Shown piece after piece: positions 1 through 8,460 of a stretch of 64,000 bases of DNA; position 1 is the first letter of the stretch; each line of letters begins with the position of its first letter. The notes under the pieces are model-generated. The model worked only from the letters and a program-made list of their open reading frames with translations, was not told where the DNA came from and ran no database searches. The stretch is from Hyphomicrobiales bacterium (lineage in GTDB: Bacteria > Pseudomonadota > Alphaproteobacteria > Rhizobiales > Rhodobiaceae). The stretch is from contig PKTR01000007.1 of assembly GCA_002869065.1 (NCBI GenBank), forward strand, positions 220,932-284,931, in the 5' to 3' direction. The position numbers and the translations under genes are program-made.

Positions 1-835
1 GACCGCCGACCCGGCTGATGCCGAGATCCTGCCAGCCTTTCAGGGTGCGCTGCGTCCGCTTGTCGGCGAGCGCGTAGTTGAAGCCGCGCGGAAGCTGGAC
101 CTCGTAGCCCCAGGTCTCGCCGGGGTTCCAGCGCGCCCGCTTCAGATAGGCCGCCGTCGAGCCGAGCGCATCGGGGATCGACGTCCAGATATTGCGGTGC
201 CCGTCGCCATCCATGTCGACGCCATAGGCATCGAACGTGGTCGGGATGAACTGGGTATGGCCCATGGCGCCGGCCCAGGAGCCGGTGATCCCGCGCACCG
301 AGACGTCGCCGCGCTGCACGATCTTGAGCGCCGCGACGAGCTGCTGCCGCCCGTAGCGCGACCGCCGGCCGCCGGCATAGGCGAGCGTCGACAGCGAGCG
401 GATGACATTGCGCAACACGCCCGGATTGTCGAGCACCGCGCCATATGAGCTTTCCATGCCCCAGATAGCGACGACGACATGCCGGTCGACGCCGTATTTC
501 GCCTCGATCCGGTCGAGCCAGCCCTTCCATTCGCGCAGCTTCTCGCGCCCCGTCGTTACCCGCGTCTCGGAGACGGCCGAATCCATATATTCCCAGATCG
601 GCTTGACGAATTCCGGCTGGTAACGCGCCTTTTCAAGCACTTCCGGGTCCGGCGTCACGCCGGCGAACGCCGCCTTGTAGGTTGCCGAGGAAATGCCCGC
701 CGCGCGCGCCTTCGGCCAGAAATCCCGCACCCAGCGGTCAAATTTCGCATCGGCTTCGGCGGGAAACGCCGAAAACACGACAATCAAAAGGGAAAAAAGC
801 AGTCCACCGATCCGCTCGGTCGTCACCTTCGTCAT
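1..835 (-). CDS. Lytic murein transglycosylase, MltB-like (C-terminus beyond window)
   Basis: Periplasmic enzyme that cleaves peptidoglycan glycan chains. The reverse frame is open from the left edge to the ATG at 835, giving about 278 residues with the C-terminus missing. Residues 9-28 form a hydrophobic signal peptide. WGMESSYG at 125-132 carries the catalytic Glu128, and GSWAGAMGHTQFIP starts at 185; both are hallmarks of the SLT_2/MltB family. An in-frame TTG at 844 sits 5 nt after an AGGAGG and may be the true start, since the ATG at 835 is about 14 nt from that site. A C-terminal peptidoglycan-binding domain, common in this family, would lie outside the window. Confidence 0.9.
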   Translation of the reverse strand, partial: MTKVTTERIGGLLFSLLIVVFSAFPAEADAKFDRWVRDFWPKARAAGISSATYKAAFAGVTPDPEVLEKARYQPEFVKPIWEYMDSAVSETRVTTGREKLREWKGWLDRIEAKYGVDRHVVVAIWGMESSYGAVLDNPGVLRNVIRSLSTLAYAGGRRSRYGRQQLVAALKIVQRGDVSVRGITGSWAGAMGHTQFIPTTFDAYGVDMDGDGHRNIWTSIPDALGSTAAYLKRARWNPGETWGYEVQLPRGFNYALADKRTQRTLKGWQDLGISRVGG

Positions 836-969
836 ACCAGCCAATCAAGCCTCCTCTCCGTCCGCTTCGCCCGAAAGGGCCGGAACCGTCCACCTTGACC
901 TGGTGTCGCGATCCTCAGAAGCAAGCTCCCCCGCCGCCAAAAACTGAATTCCACACCGGTGGGCGCAGA

Positions 970-2451
970 CTAGCGCTGCAGCCGCAAACCGATCTCGACG
1001 CTGTTTGCGTCGTAATTCGCGCCGACCCGGTCAGAGGTGAGCGCCTCGTAATTGTAACGCGCCGTCAACGCCGCATTGCGATTGAATTTCCAGGCGAGAC
1101 CGACCGTGCCTGTCGTCGTCAGATCTTCCTGGCCGAGCCCTTCATAGGTGCGCCAGGCAAGCCCGAGACCCGCATCCACTTCCAGATTGCGGCGCAGCGA
1201 ATGCGCCACCTTCACGGAGCCCGAATATTGAACGGACCCGGACGAGTTCGACAGCGTCGTCGGCTCGAACGCCGTCGACCCGCTCAGCGTCACTGTAGTC
1301 AGCCGGCTCGGCGACCACACCAGCGATCCGTCGAGGATCAGCCCTTCGAGCGGATCGAACCGTCGGTCGCGCAGCTCCTCGCTGTGCCAGCCGATAGACC
1401 CATCGGCGGTCAGCTTGGCACCGAGATCGATCTCGACACCAGTCTTCAGCTCGTAGCCGGTGCTGCCGCGCCGATAGCCGCCCGAGTCGATCTCCTGATC
1501 GTAGACCCGCTCGAGCAGCGCGCCCTCGACATAGGGTTTGACCGAAGGCGTCAGCTCGTAACCGGCCCGCAACGACGCTGTCGCGAGGTAGTTGTCGCGA
1601 TCGGCGGAATCGAGCGCGACGCCGCCCGCCCCCGTGCCGCCCGTGTAGAGCGTGCGGTCGAGCGAGCCCTTGCCGGTCAGCGCGAAGCGGCCGAATTCCT
1701 GTGTCAGACCGACCGCGCCGCGAAGCTGGTGCACTTCGGCCGTCGTTTCGGTCCCGGCCGCGACCTCCGCGCTCGACATGTCCTCGCGTTCCAGCGAATA
1801 GCCGCCCTCGAGGCTGATCGAGGTTCCCTCGCGCACATCGATGCGCCCATTGGCATTGGCCTCGAAACTCGGATCGTCCCGCGTCGCGCTGTCGGGATAG
1901 CCGGTGTAGGAACCCTTCAGGGTCATTTCGAGCTGATGGCGCGACCAGTCCGAGCGCAGCACCACCTCCGGCGAGACGCGATAGTAACCGCCGGATTTTC
2001 CCTTGTTGATGCGGTCGATATTGTCGGAGCCGCCGCCTGCGATCTCGACTGCCGGCAACACAAGGAAGCTGCCCGCCCGCAGCCCGAGCTGCTCGTAGGC
2101 ATCCGCGTCGTCGTCGAAATTGTCGCGCGGCGAGGTCGCCTCAAGCGACGTGCCGCCGGCCGCCACCGGGGCGCCATTCTCATCCCATGGCCCCGGCTGC
2201 ACCGGTTTGACCGAGCCGGTCGTCACCGTGTCGACATCGCTTGTGGTCGTTGCATTGCGCGTCGGCGCCGCCTTGGGCACCGGCGTTTCCTCTGCCGCAT
2301 CCGCCGCGTCGTCGCCCGGCATCGGCACTTCGAGCTCATCTTCGAAGGTGGTCGTTCCGCGGATCTTGAGCGTGCCGCCATCCTGCGCCAGAGCCGGTGC
2401 CGAAGCAGCCGCCAGCGCAATCACAGCCAATGCAGCAGCGTATCTTTTCAT
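970..2451 (-). CDS. Outer-membrane beta-barrel protein, BBP2_2-like
   Basis: Predicted outer-membrane beta-barrel of 493 residues. The ATG at 2451 begins a clean signal peptide (MKRYAAALAV then Ala-rich, cleaved after ALAQ); a longer frame to 2499 only adds residues ahead of it. A low-complexity acidic/Ala-Pro linker covers about residues 30-120. After it come alternating polar/hydrophobic strands ending in the short motif IGLRLQR, as expected for a barrel recognised by the BAM machinery. It resembles the uncharacterised PF10082-type proteins (putative beta-barrel porin 2) of alphaproteobacteria. Substrate unknown. Divergent from kdsD, with an inverted repeat between them. Confidence 0.65.
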   Translation of the reverse strand: MKRYAAALAVIALAAASAPALAQDGGTLKIRGTTTFEDELEVPMPGDDAADAAEETPVPKAAPTRNATTTSDVDTVTTGSVKPVQPGPWDENGAPVAAGGTSLEATSPRDNFDDDADAYEQLGLRAGSFLVLPAVEIAGGGSDNIDRINKGKSGGYYRVSPEVVLRSDWSRHQLEMTLKGSYTGYPDSATRDDPSFEANANGRIDVREGTSISLEGGYSLEREDMSSAEVAAGTETTAEVHQLRGAVGLTQEFGRFALTGKGSLDRTLYTGGTGAGGVALDSADRDNYLATASLRAGYELTPSVKPYVEGALLERVYDQEIDSGGYRRGSTGYELKTGVEIDLGAKLTADGSIGWHSEELRDRRFDPLEGLILDGSLVWSPSRLTTVTLSGSTAFEPTTLSNSSGSVQYSGSVKVAHSLRRNLEVDAGLGLAWRTYEGLGQEDLTTTGTVGLAWKFNRNAALTARYNYEALTSDRVGANYDANSVEIGLRLQR

Positions 2452-2523
2452 CGCCTGCAAGCAATCCACACCCATGGGGTGCCACCCGGCGGGCGGCAAG
2501 AAACCGGTTCTTTATGAAAAGTA

Positions 2524-2560
2524 AACCGGCATGGTTAACGTTTGGTTTTCCATGCCGGTT
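2524..2560. promoter_or_regulatory. 11-bp inverted repeat between divergent genes
   Basis: AACCGGCATGG at 2524-2534 and CCATGCCGGTT at 2550-2560 are perfect inverted copies separated by 15 AT-richer bases. It lies 73 bp upstream of the beta-barrel gene and 127 bp upstream of kdsD. It could be an operator or a leader hairpin; no T-tract follows, so it is not a typical terminator. Confidence 0.35.
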
Positions 2561-2687
2561 GTCGGGCTGTTGGCGGACGCTCGGAAATTGATGACAAAAA
2601 GCCGGTGAAATCGGCGCGCAAAAGGAGTATAGGAGGGGCCACTGGGGCGTCGCGGGCAATAAACACAATACGGAGCAATAGCGAGTC

Positions 2688-3707
2688 ATGCCGAATCTCG
2701 CCGCGATAAGCATGAAAGCGAAGCAGCCTCTCTCCGACGACGACATGCCCTTCATCGAATCCGCTGAACGAACGATCGCCAACGAAATTCGTGGCCTCGC
2801 GGCCATGCAGCGTTCGCTCGGCAATGGGCTCGGCAAACCCTTCTGCGACGCCGTCCGCCTGATCCGCGACCTCGAGGGCCGCGTGGTCGTTACCGGCATC
2901 GGCAAGAGCGGCCATGTCGGCTCGAAGATCGCCGCGACGCTCGCCTCGACCGGGACGCCGTCCTTCTTCGTTCACCCGAGCGAAGCCAGCCACGGCGACC
3001 TCGGCATGATCACCAAGAACGACGCTCTGTTGGCGCTGTCCTGGTCCGGCGAGACCCAGGAACTGGCCAACATGATCGCCTTCACGCGCCGCTTCCGCGT
3101 GCCGCTGATCGCCATCACCTCGCGCGCCAACAGCGCGCTCGGCCGCGCCGCCGATGTCAGCCTGACACTGCCCAAGGTCGCCGAGGCCTGCCCGCACGGC
3201 CTGGCCCCCACGACGTCGACGGTACTGCAGCTCGGCATGGGCGACGCGCTTGCCGTGGCGCTGCTCGAAGCGCGCGGCTTCACCCCGCAGGATTTCAAGG
3301 TCTTTCATCCCGGCGGCCGTCTCGGCGCCAGCCTCAGCTTCGTGCGCGACCTGATGCATTCCGGCGACAGCATGCCGCTTGCCCCGCTCGGCACCCGCAT
3401 GAGCGAAGCCATCGTGCTGATGACGCAAAAGGGCTTCGGCTGCCTTGGCGTTCTCGACGACGGCGGCCTGTTGACCGGCATCATCACCGACGGCGACTTG
3501 CGCCGCCACTTGTCCAGCGACCTGCTCGACAAGACGGTTGAGGAAGTGATGACCAAAACACCGAAGACGGTACGCTCCGACCTGCTCGTTGCAGCGGCGA
3601 TGGAAATGCTTGAATCGACGAATATTTCGGCCCTGTTCGTGGTCGACGGCCAGCGCCCGGTCGGCATCGTCCACCTTCACGACCTGCTGCATGCCGGCGT
3701 CGCCTGA
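2688..3707 (+). CDS. kdsD: D-arabinose-5-phosphate isomerase, KpsF/GutQ family
   Basis: Converts ribulose-5-phosphate to arabinose-5-phosphate, the first committed step toward Kdo for lipopolysaccharide. 339 residues, normal for the family. The N-terminal SIS domain shows GIGKSGHVG (70-78), HPSEASHGDLG, SWSGET, CPHGLAPTTST and FHPGGRLG. Two CBS domains fill the C-terminal 120 residues (RMSEAIVLM... and VEEVMTKTPKTV...). Start taken at 2688; an ATG at 2712 is a possible alternative. Single-gene unit followed by a strong hairpin at 3738-3761. Confidence 0.93.
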   Translation: MPNLAAISMKAKQPLSDDDMPFIESAERTIANEIRGLAAMQRSLGNGLGKPFCDAVRLIRDLEGRVVVTGIGKSGHVGSKIAATLASTGTPSFFVHPSEASHGDLGMITKNDALLALSWSGETQELANMIAFTRRFRVPLIAITSRANSALGRAADVSLTLPKVAEACPHGLAPTTSTVLQLGMGDALAVALLEARGFTPQDFKVFHPGGRLGASLSFVRDLMHSGDSMPLAPLGTRMSEAIVLMTQKGFGCLGVLDDGGLLTGIITDGDLRRHLSSDLLDKTVEEVMTKTPKTVRSDLLVAAAMEMLESTNISALFVVDGQRPVGIVHLHDLLHAGVA

Positions 3708-3737
3708 GGCACGTTGAAGCTTATGGTTAACGCGAGA

Positions 3738-3761
3738 TTAAGCCGGCATTTGCCGGCTTAA
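3738..3761 (+). terminator. Hairpin after kdsD (weak T-tract)
   Basis: TTAAGCCGGC-ATTT-GCCGGCTTAA is a perfect 10-bp stem, 30 bp after the kdsD stop. Only a weak T-rich stretch (CCGTTTGT) follows, so it may be an imperfect intrinsic terminator or an RNA-stabilising hairpin. Confidence 0.5.
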
Positions 3762-3904
3762 CCGTTTGTAAACCTTAAACTTCGGTTTTGTATTTGCTGC
3801 GCCTTTTGCAGGTGACATTAGGAAAAGTTTAGCCCTGTCAGCCCTACACTCCGGTTCCAAACGACAAGCCTAACCAGGGAATTGGTCGCGGAGAAAGGGC
3901 AGTC

Positions 3905-4672
3905 ATGGATCTCGCTACGATCATTGGTCTCATTGCAGGCGCAATCGTCGTTGTCGTCGCCATCTTCATGGGCGGTAGCCTGTCGCAGTTTATCGACGTG
4001 CCTTCGATGATGATCGTTATCGGCGGCGGTCTCGCCGCCACGCTGATTCGCTTTCCGCTTTCCGGCATCGCCACCGCCTTCATCACCGGTGCGAAGGTCG
4101 CCTTCACCCACAAGAAGGTCGAGCCGCGCACGATGATCGAAGAGATCACCGAGCTGGCCGACGTCGCCCGCAAGCAGGGTCCGCTGGGTCTGGAAGGCGT
4201 CGAGGTTTCCGACAAGACGCTGGCGAAGGGCGTGCAGTACATCGCCGACGGCTACGAGCCCGGCTTCATCCGCGATTCCATGGAACGCGAGCGCGACCTC
4301 TATCTCGAACGTCTTGAGGAAGGCCAGCGCGTGTTCAAGGCGCTCGGCGACTCCGCGCCGGCCTTCGGCATGATCGGAACGCTGGTCGGCCTGGTGCAGA
4401 TGCTGGCGACCATGGACGACCCCTCGACCATCGGCCCGGCCATGGCCATCGCCCTTTTGACGACGCTCTACGGCGCCCTTCTTGCCAACCTGGTCTGTAT
4501 TCCAGTGCTCGAAAAGCTCGGCGCCAAGGCCAAGGTGGAGGACGTCAACCAGACGCTTATCATCGACGGGGTCATGCAGATCCGCGAGTCGAAGAGCCCG
4601 GCGCTGATCCGCGAAATGCTGATCGCCTATCTGCCGGAGAAAAACCGCGCCGAACTGCAGGACGCGGCCTGA
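3905..4672 (+). CDS. MotA/PomA-like stator subunit
   Basis: Inner-membrane ion-channel subunit of a flagellar-type stator, 255 residues. Four hydrophobic segments: about 3-22, 30-50, 150-170 and 180-200. The family motif APAFGMIGTLVGLVQML and the Pro in LANLVCIPV are present, and the charged cytoplasmic loop has RERDLYLERLEEG. Length and loop resemble the Na+-type PomA more than E. coli MotA. Followed after 33 bp by the partner subunit. No other flagellar gene is in the window, so the pair may be a dispersed alternative stator. Confidence 0.85.
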   Translation: MDLATIIGLIAGAIVVVVAIFMGGSLSQFIDVPSMMIVIGGGLAATLIRFPLSGIATAFITGAKVAFTHKKVEPRTMIEEITELADVARKQGPLGLEGVEVSDKTLAKGVQYIADGYEPGFIRDSMERERDLYLERLEEGQRVFKALGDSAPAFGMIGTLVGLVQMLATMDDPSTIGPAMAIALLTTLYGALLANLVCIPVLEKLGAKAKVEDVNQTLIIDGVMQIRESKSPALIREMLIAYLPEKNRAELQDAA

Positions 4673-4705
4673 CGGCCGGTCGGTTGAAGCAAGGACACAG
4701 ACCCA

Positions 4706-5563
4706 ATGGCACGCAAGCAGAAATGCGCAGGTGGCGGAGGCGCCCCGGAATGGCTGGTGACGTTCGCCGACCTGATGTCGCTGCTCGTGTGCTTCTTCGT
4801 GCTGATCATCTCGTTCTCGATCCAGGACCAGCAGAAGCTTCAGGTCGTCGCCGGTTCCATGCGCGATGCCTTCGGCATCAAGGTCGAATCCCGCCATCGC
4901 GGCATGATCGAGGTCGAGGGCATCCCGGTCCGCAAGTTCGTCAAGAAGGTCTCGCCGATCGACCAGCGCAAGAACGCCGACTTCGACAACATCCGCCAGG
5001 ATGACCGCACCAAGCAGGGGCCCGAGGCCAACACCTTCGACACCGAACTGACCGATATCGAAAAGTCGCGCCAGTTCGCGACCGCGGCAGCCTCGTTACG
5101 TCAGGCCTGGCAGGAAATGCCCGACATCGCCGAGATTTCGAAGAACATCATCATCGAGGAGAGCGACGAAGGCCTCAACATCATGCTGGTCGATCAGGAC
5201 GGCCGCGCGATGTTCTCCGAAGGGTCGAAATACCCTTACGAGACCACCCGCCTCCTGCTGGCCAAGATGGCGCCGGTGCTGCGCAAGATGCCGAACCGCA
5301 TCCGCGTGACCGGCCACACGACCACCGGCCACGCCTATGTCGACCCGAACTACTCCGGTTGGGAACTGTCGGCGGACCGCGCCAACACCACCCGCCGCAT
5401 CCTGCAGGAATTCGGCATCGGCAACGATCGCTTCTCCGAGGTCGTCGGCAAATCGGACACCGAGCCGCTGTTTCCGAACGACCCGTTCCTCGCCGCCAAC
5501 CGGCGCATCAGTATCCTGCTGATCAAGGAAGCGCCGCCGCTGCCGACGGAATACAAGCCGTAA
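4706..5563 (+). CDS. MotB/PomB-like stator subunit, OmpA-type peptidoglycan-binding
   Basis: Partner of the preceding gene; anchors the stator to peptidoglycan. 285 residues. One transmembrane helix at about 16-38 contains FADLMSLLVCFFVLIISFS; Asp22 matches the essential ion-binding Asp of MotB/PomB. The C-terminal OmpA/MotB domain (about 165-280) has TGHTTT, WELSADRA and NRRISILL, the usual peptidoglycan contacts. Cys29 within the helix (LLVCFF) is as in PomB proteins, which suggests Na+ coupling (inference from similarity only). Confidence 0.85.
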   Translation: MARKQKCAGGGGAPEWLVTFADLMSLLVCFFVLIISFSIQDQQKLQVVAGSMRDAFGIKVESRHRGMIEVEGIPVRKFVKKVSPIDQRKNADFDNIRQDDRTKQGPEANTFDTELTDIEKSRQFATAAASLRQAWQEMPDIAEISKNIIIEESDEGLNIMLVDQDGRAMFSEGSKYPYETTRLLLAKMAPVLRKMPNRIRVTGHTTTGHAYVDPNYSGWELSADRANTTRRILQEFGIGNDRFSEVVGKSDTEPLFPNDPFLAANRRISILLIKEAPPLPTEYKP

Positions 5564-5620
5564 AGCAACCGTCGGCAAGAGCAGCGCCGGCAAGCCCGCG
5601 AGCCGGAGCCCGGCCCCGCC

Positions 5621-6079
5621 TTACTCCGCCGCCTCGACGATCAACAAGGCGCCATCGGCAGCCGCGATACGCACCCGCGTGCCGGCCGGCATGTCGGGAC
5701 CGCTTATCCGCCACATCGTATCGTCGATCTTCAGCCGTCCGCTGCCGTCGGCAAGCGGCTCTGCGAGCACGTAGGCACGCCCGACCAGCCGCATCCCGCG
5801 CTGATTGAGGTGCAGATCGCCCTCGTCCTGTCCGGCCCGCCCGCGCAGAAGCATCTTGCTGGCGATGATCGCGACCAGCGCCAGCACGACGAAGATGATC
5901 GCCTCCGTCTGCCAGCCGAAGCCGACGAACAGCGCCAGCGTGCCGACGACGATGGCAGACACGCCGAACCACATGAACACCGTACCGGGAGCGAAGATCT
6001 CGAGCGCCAGCAGCACCAGACCGAGCACCCACCAGCTCCACGGGCCGAGGAAGTCTATGAGCGAGGAAATGAGCCCCAT
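5621..6079 (-). CDS. NfeD family membrane protein
   Basis: 152-residue short NfeD protein: two to three hydrophobic helices (about 15-80) followed by a small OB-fold-like C-terminal domain (LNQRGMRLVGRAYVLAEPLADG, TRVRIAAADGALLIVEAAE). NfeD proteins pair with SPFH proteins in membrane quality control and microdomain organisation. It lies 12 bp downstream of an SPFH gene on the same strand, the classic NfeD-SPFH operon. Confidence 0.88.
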   Translation of the reverse strand: MGLISSLIDFLGPWSWWVLGLVLLALEIFAPGTVFMWFGVSAIVVGTLALFVGFGWQTEAIIFVVLALVAIIASKMLLRGRAGQDEGDLHLNQRGMRLVGRAYVLAEPLADGSGRLKIDDTMWRISGPDMPAGTRVRIAAADGALLIVEAAE

Positions 6080-6091
6080 CGTCGGGCCTCC

Positions 6092-7087
6092 TTAAGCGTT
6101 CGGATCGTCGCGGCGGGTCGTGGGAATACCCGACGACGACCGGCGACGCGATGACGTGCGGTCCTCACCGAACGCTTCCTTGGCGATCTCGGCAATGCCG
6201 GTCAACGAACCGAGAATGGACGTCGCCTCCATCGGCAGCATCAGCACCTTCTGGTTCGGCGAGCGGGCGACCTCCGTCAGCGCTTCGACATACTTGTTGG
6301 CAACGAAGTAGTTGATCGCCTGCACGTCGCCCTCGGCGATGGCTGTGCTCACCGCGCGCGTTGCGTTCGCTTCCGCCTCGGCTTCACGCTCGCGCGCTTC
6401 GGCGTCACGGAAAGCCGCCTCGCGCCGACCTTCGGCTTCCAGGATCTGCGCCTGCTTCTGGCCTTCGGCCTTGAGGATCTCCGCCTGCCGGCGGCCCTCG
6501 GCTTCCAGGATCGAGGCGCGCTTCTCGCGTTCCGCCTTCATCTGGCGGGCCATCGAGTCGACCAGATCGCGCGGCGGGTCGATGTCCTTGATCTCGATAC
6601 GCGTGATCTTGATGCCCCACGGCTCGACCGCGGCATCGACCACATTGAGCACGCGGGCATTGATTTCGTCACGGTTCGACAGCAATTCGTCGAGGTCCAT
6701 CGACCCCATCACCGAACGGATATTGGTCATCGTAAGGTTGAGGATGGCGTATTCGAGCCCCGACACTTCATAGGCGGCACGGGCCGCGTCGAGCACCTGA
6801 TAGAAAGTGACGCCGTTCGCCGTCACCGTCGCGTTGTCGCGGGTGATGACTTCCTGGCTCGGTACGTCGAGCACCTGCTCCATCATGTTCATCTTCGCGC
6901 CGACCGTGTCGAAGAAGGGCACGATGAGGTTCAGGCCCGGCCGGAGCGACTTCGTATATCGGCCGAAACGCTCAACCGTATAGTTGTAGCCCTGCGGCAC
7001 CGTCTTGACGCCGGAAATGATGGCGATGATGAACAGCACCACCAGGACGATGACGACGACGTCCGTCCCGACCAAATTGAAATCCAT
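6092..7087 (-). CDS. SPFH/band-7 membrane protein, QmcA/stomatin-like
   Basis: 331 residues with an N-terminal membrane anchor (about 8-26), an SPFH domain (about 28-200, VPQGYNYTVERFGRYTKSLRPGLN), and a charged coiled-coil rich in repeated EAEGRRQAEILKAEGQ-type units (about 195-250). A short basic Ser/Arg-rich tail ends it. Family members form oligomeric scaffolds that modulate membrane proteases. First gene of a two-gene operon with nfeD. Confidence 0.9.
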   Translation of the reverse strand: MDFNLVGTDVVVIVLVVLFIIAIISGVKTVPQGYNYTVERFGRYTKSLRPGLNLIVPFFDTVGAKMNMMEQVLDVPSQEVITRDNATVTANGVTFYQVLDAARAAYEVSGLEYAILNLTMTNIRSVMGSMDLDELLSNRDEINARVLNVVDAAVEPWGIKITRIEIKDIDPPRDLVDSMARQMKAEREKRASILEAEGRRQAEILKAEGQKQAQILEAEGRREAAFRDAEAREREAEAEANATRAVSTAIAEGDVQAINYFVANKYVEALTEVARSPNQKVLMLPMEATSILGSLTGIAEIAKEAFGEDRTSSRRRSSSGIPTTRRDDPNA

Positions 7088-7251
7088 GACCGCATCTCCC
7101 TCTTTGGGATCGCCCGCCCTGTGGAACCGGGCAGTCCCTTGGCAATCGGTTTGTGCGCCCCCGCGCGAATCCCTGTGACCGCAGTGTAACCCGTTTCCGC
7201 CAGCACGGAGCCGCCAAACGGTTTTCAGCCGCGAATTACCCCGCGATGGGG

Positions 7252-8331
7252 TCAGATCCAGCCGGCCAGCTCGCGACGGACGATATCGCGGATCACCGCC
7301 ATGCCGTGTTCGCTGTCGTTGAGGCAGGGGATGGCGGAAAAGTGCTCGCCCCCCTCCTCGTGGAAATATTCGGCATTCTCGCCGCCGATCTCTTCGAGAG
7401 TCTCCAGGCAGTCCGCCGAGAAGCCGGGCATCACCGCGGCAAGCCGTTTGGTCCCGCTACGCGCCAGTTCCTTGACCGTCTCGTCGGTATAGGGCTGCAG
7501 CCATTCGGCCGGCCCGAAGCGCGACTGGAAGGTCAGCTTCAGCGGCGGCGCGTCCGGCCCAAGCGCCTCGGCCAGGAGCCGCGTCGTCTTCTGGCAGTGG
7601 CAATGATACGGATCGCCCTTGTCGAAATAGCTTTTCGGAATGCCGTGATAGGAGGTGAGGATCAGCTCCGGCTCGAAATCGAGCCCGGCGAGATGTTCGC
7701 GGATCGAGGCGGCGAGCGCATCGATATAGACCGGCTCGTCGTGATAGGGCGCGGCGATACGCAGCGTCGGTTGCCAGCGCATCGTCTTCAACACGTCGAA
7801 CACGGCGTCGTTGACCGTTGCCGTCGTCGCCGCCGCGTATTGCGGATAAAGCGGCACCACCAGCAAACGGTCGCAACCGGCGTCCTTCAGCCCGGCAATC
7901 CGCTCGGCAATCGACGGATTGCCGTAGCGCATCGCCCAGTCCACCACGACGCGATCGTCACCCTTGAAGTCGGCGGCGAGCTTCTCGCCTTGCGAGCGCG
8001 TGATGGTGCGCAGCGGCGACTCGTTGAGGTCCTTGTTCCAGATCTGCTCGTACGCTTCGCCCGATTTCTTCGGCCGGAACGTCAGGATGATGACATTGAG
8101 CACGAACCACCAGATCAGCCGCGGCGTCTCGATCACCCGCCGGTCGGACAGGAACTCTTTCAGATAGCGCCGCATCGACCAGTAGTCGGTACCGTCCGGC
8201 GTGCCGAGATTGACGAGGAGAACGCCGACCTTGCCGCTCGTCACCGCCGGATGCGGCTGCGGCAGGCGCACTGCCCGCATGTCCTCGCGCCGCGTTTCCG
8301 ATGCAGGGTTCGACGTCATCGTGTTCTCCAA
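7252..8331 (-). CDS. hemH: Ferrochelatase
   Basis: Inserts Fe2+ into protoporphyrin IX, the last step of heme synthesis, at the inner membrane. 359 residues. Motifs: VLLVNLGTPDG, LTSYHGIPKSYF (metal-site His), DPYHCHCQKT, and PGFSADCLETLEEIGGEN with the conserved Glu. A short N-terminal extension precedes the core; a second ATG at 8319 (MTSNPASE) may be the start. Monocistronic, with the heavy-metal exporter upstream on the same strand but 129 bp away. Confidence 0.95.
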   Translation of the reverse strand: MENTMTSNPASETRREDMRAVRLPQPHPAVTSGKVGVLLVNLGTPDGTDYWSMRRYLKEFLSDRRVIETPRLIWWFVLNVIILTFRPKKSGEAYEQIWNKDLNESPLRTITRSQGEKLAADFKGDDRVVVDWAMRYGNPSIAERIAGLKDAGCDRLLVVPLYPQYAAATTATVNDAVFDVLKTMRWQPTLRIAAPYHDEPVYIDALAASIREHLAGLDFEPELILTSYHGIPKSYFDKGDPYHCHCQKTTRLLAEALGPDAPPLKLTFQSRFGPAEWLQPYTDETVKELARSGTKRLAAVMPGFSADCLETLEEIGGENAEYFHEEGGEHFSAIPCLNDSEHGMAVIRDIVRRELAGWI

Positions 8332-8460
8332 CTCTCATCATTCGGCGACCGAACGTCGCCATTCGAACAGATGGACGCGATCGATCGCGCCCATGCTCAC
8401 ACATAGGCGATCGCCGCGCGGCTTCCAACCGCGCGACGGTCACATTGCTGAACAGGAAGC

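Noticed and set aside
682..2517. 611-codon plus-strand frame opposite the beta-barrel gene
   Set aside because: Arg-rich shadow of the reverse-strand gene, which has a signal peptide and barrel pattern.
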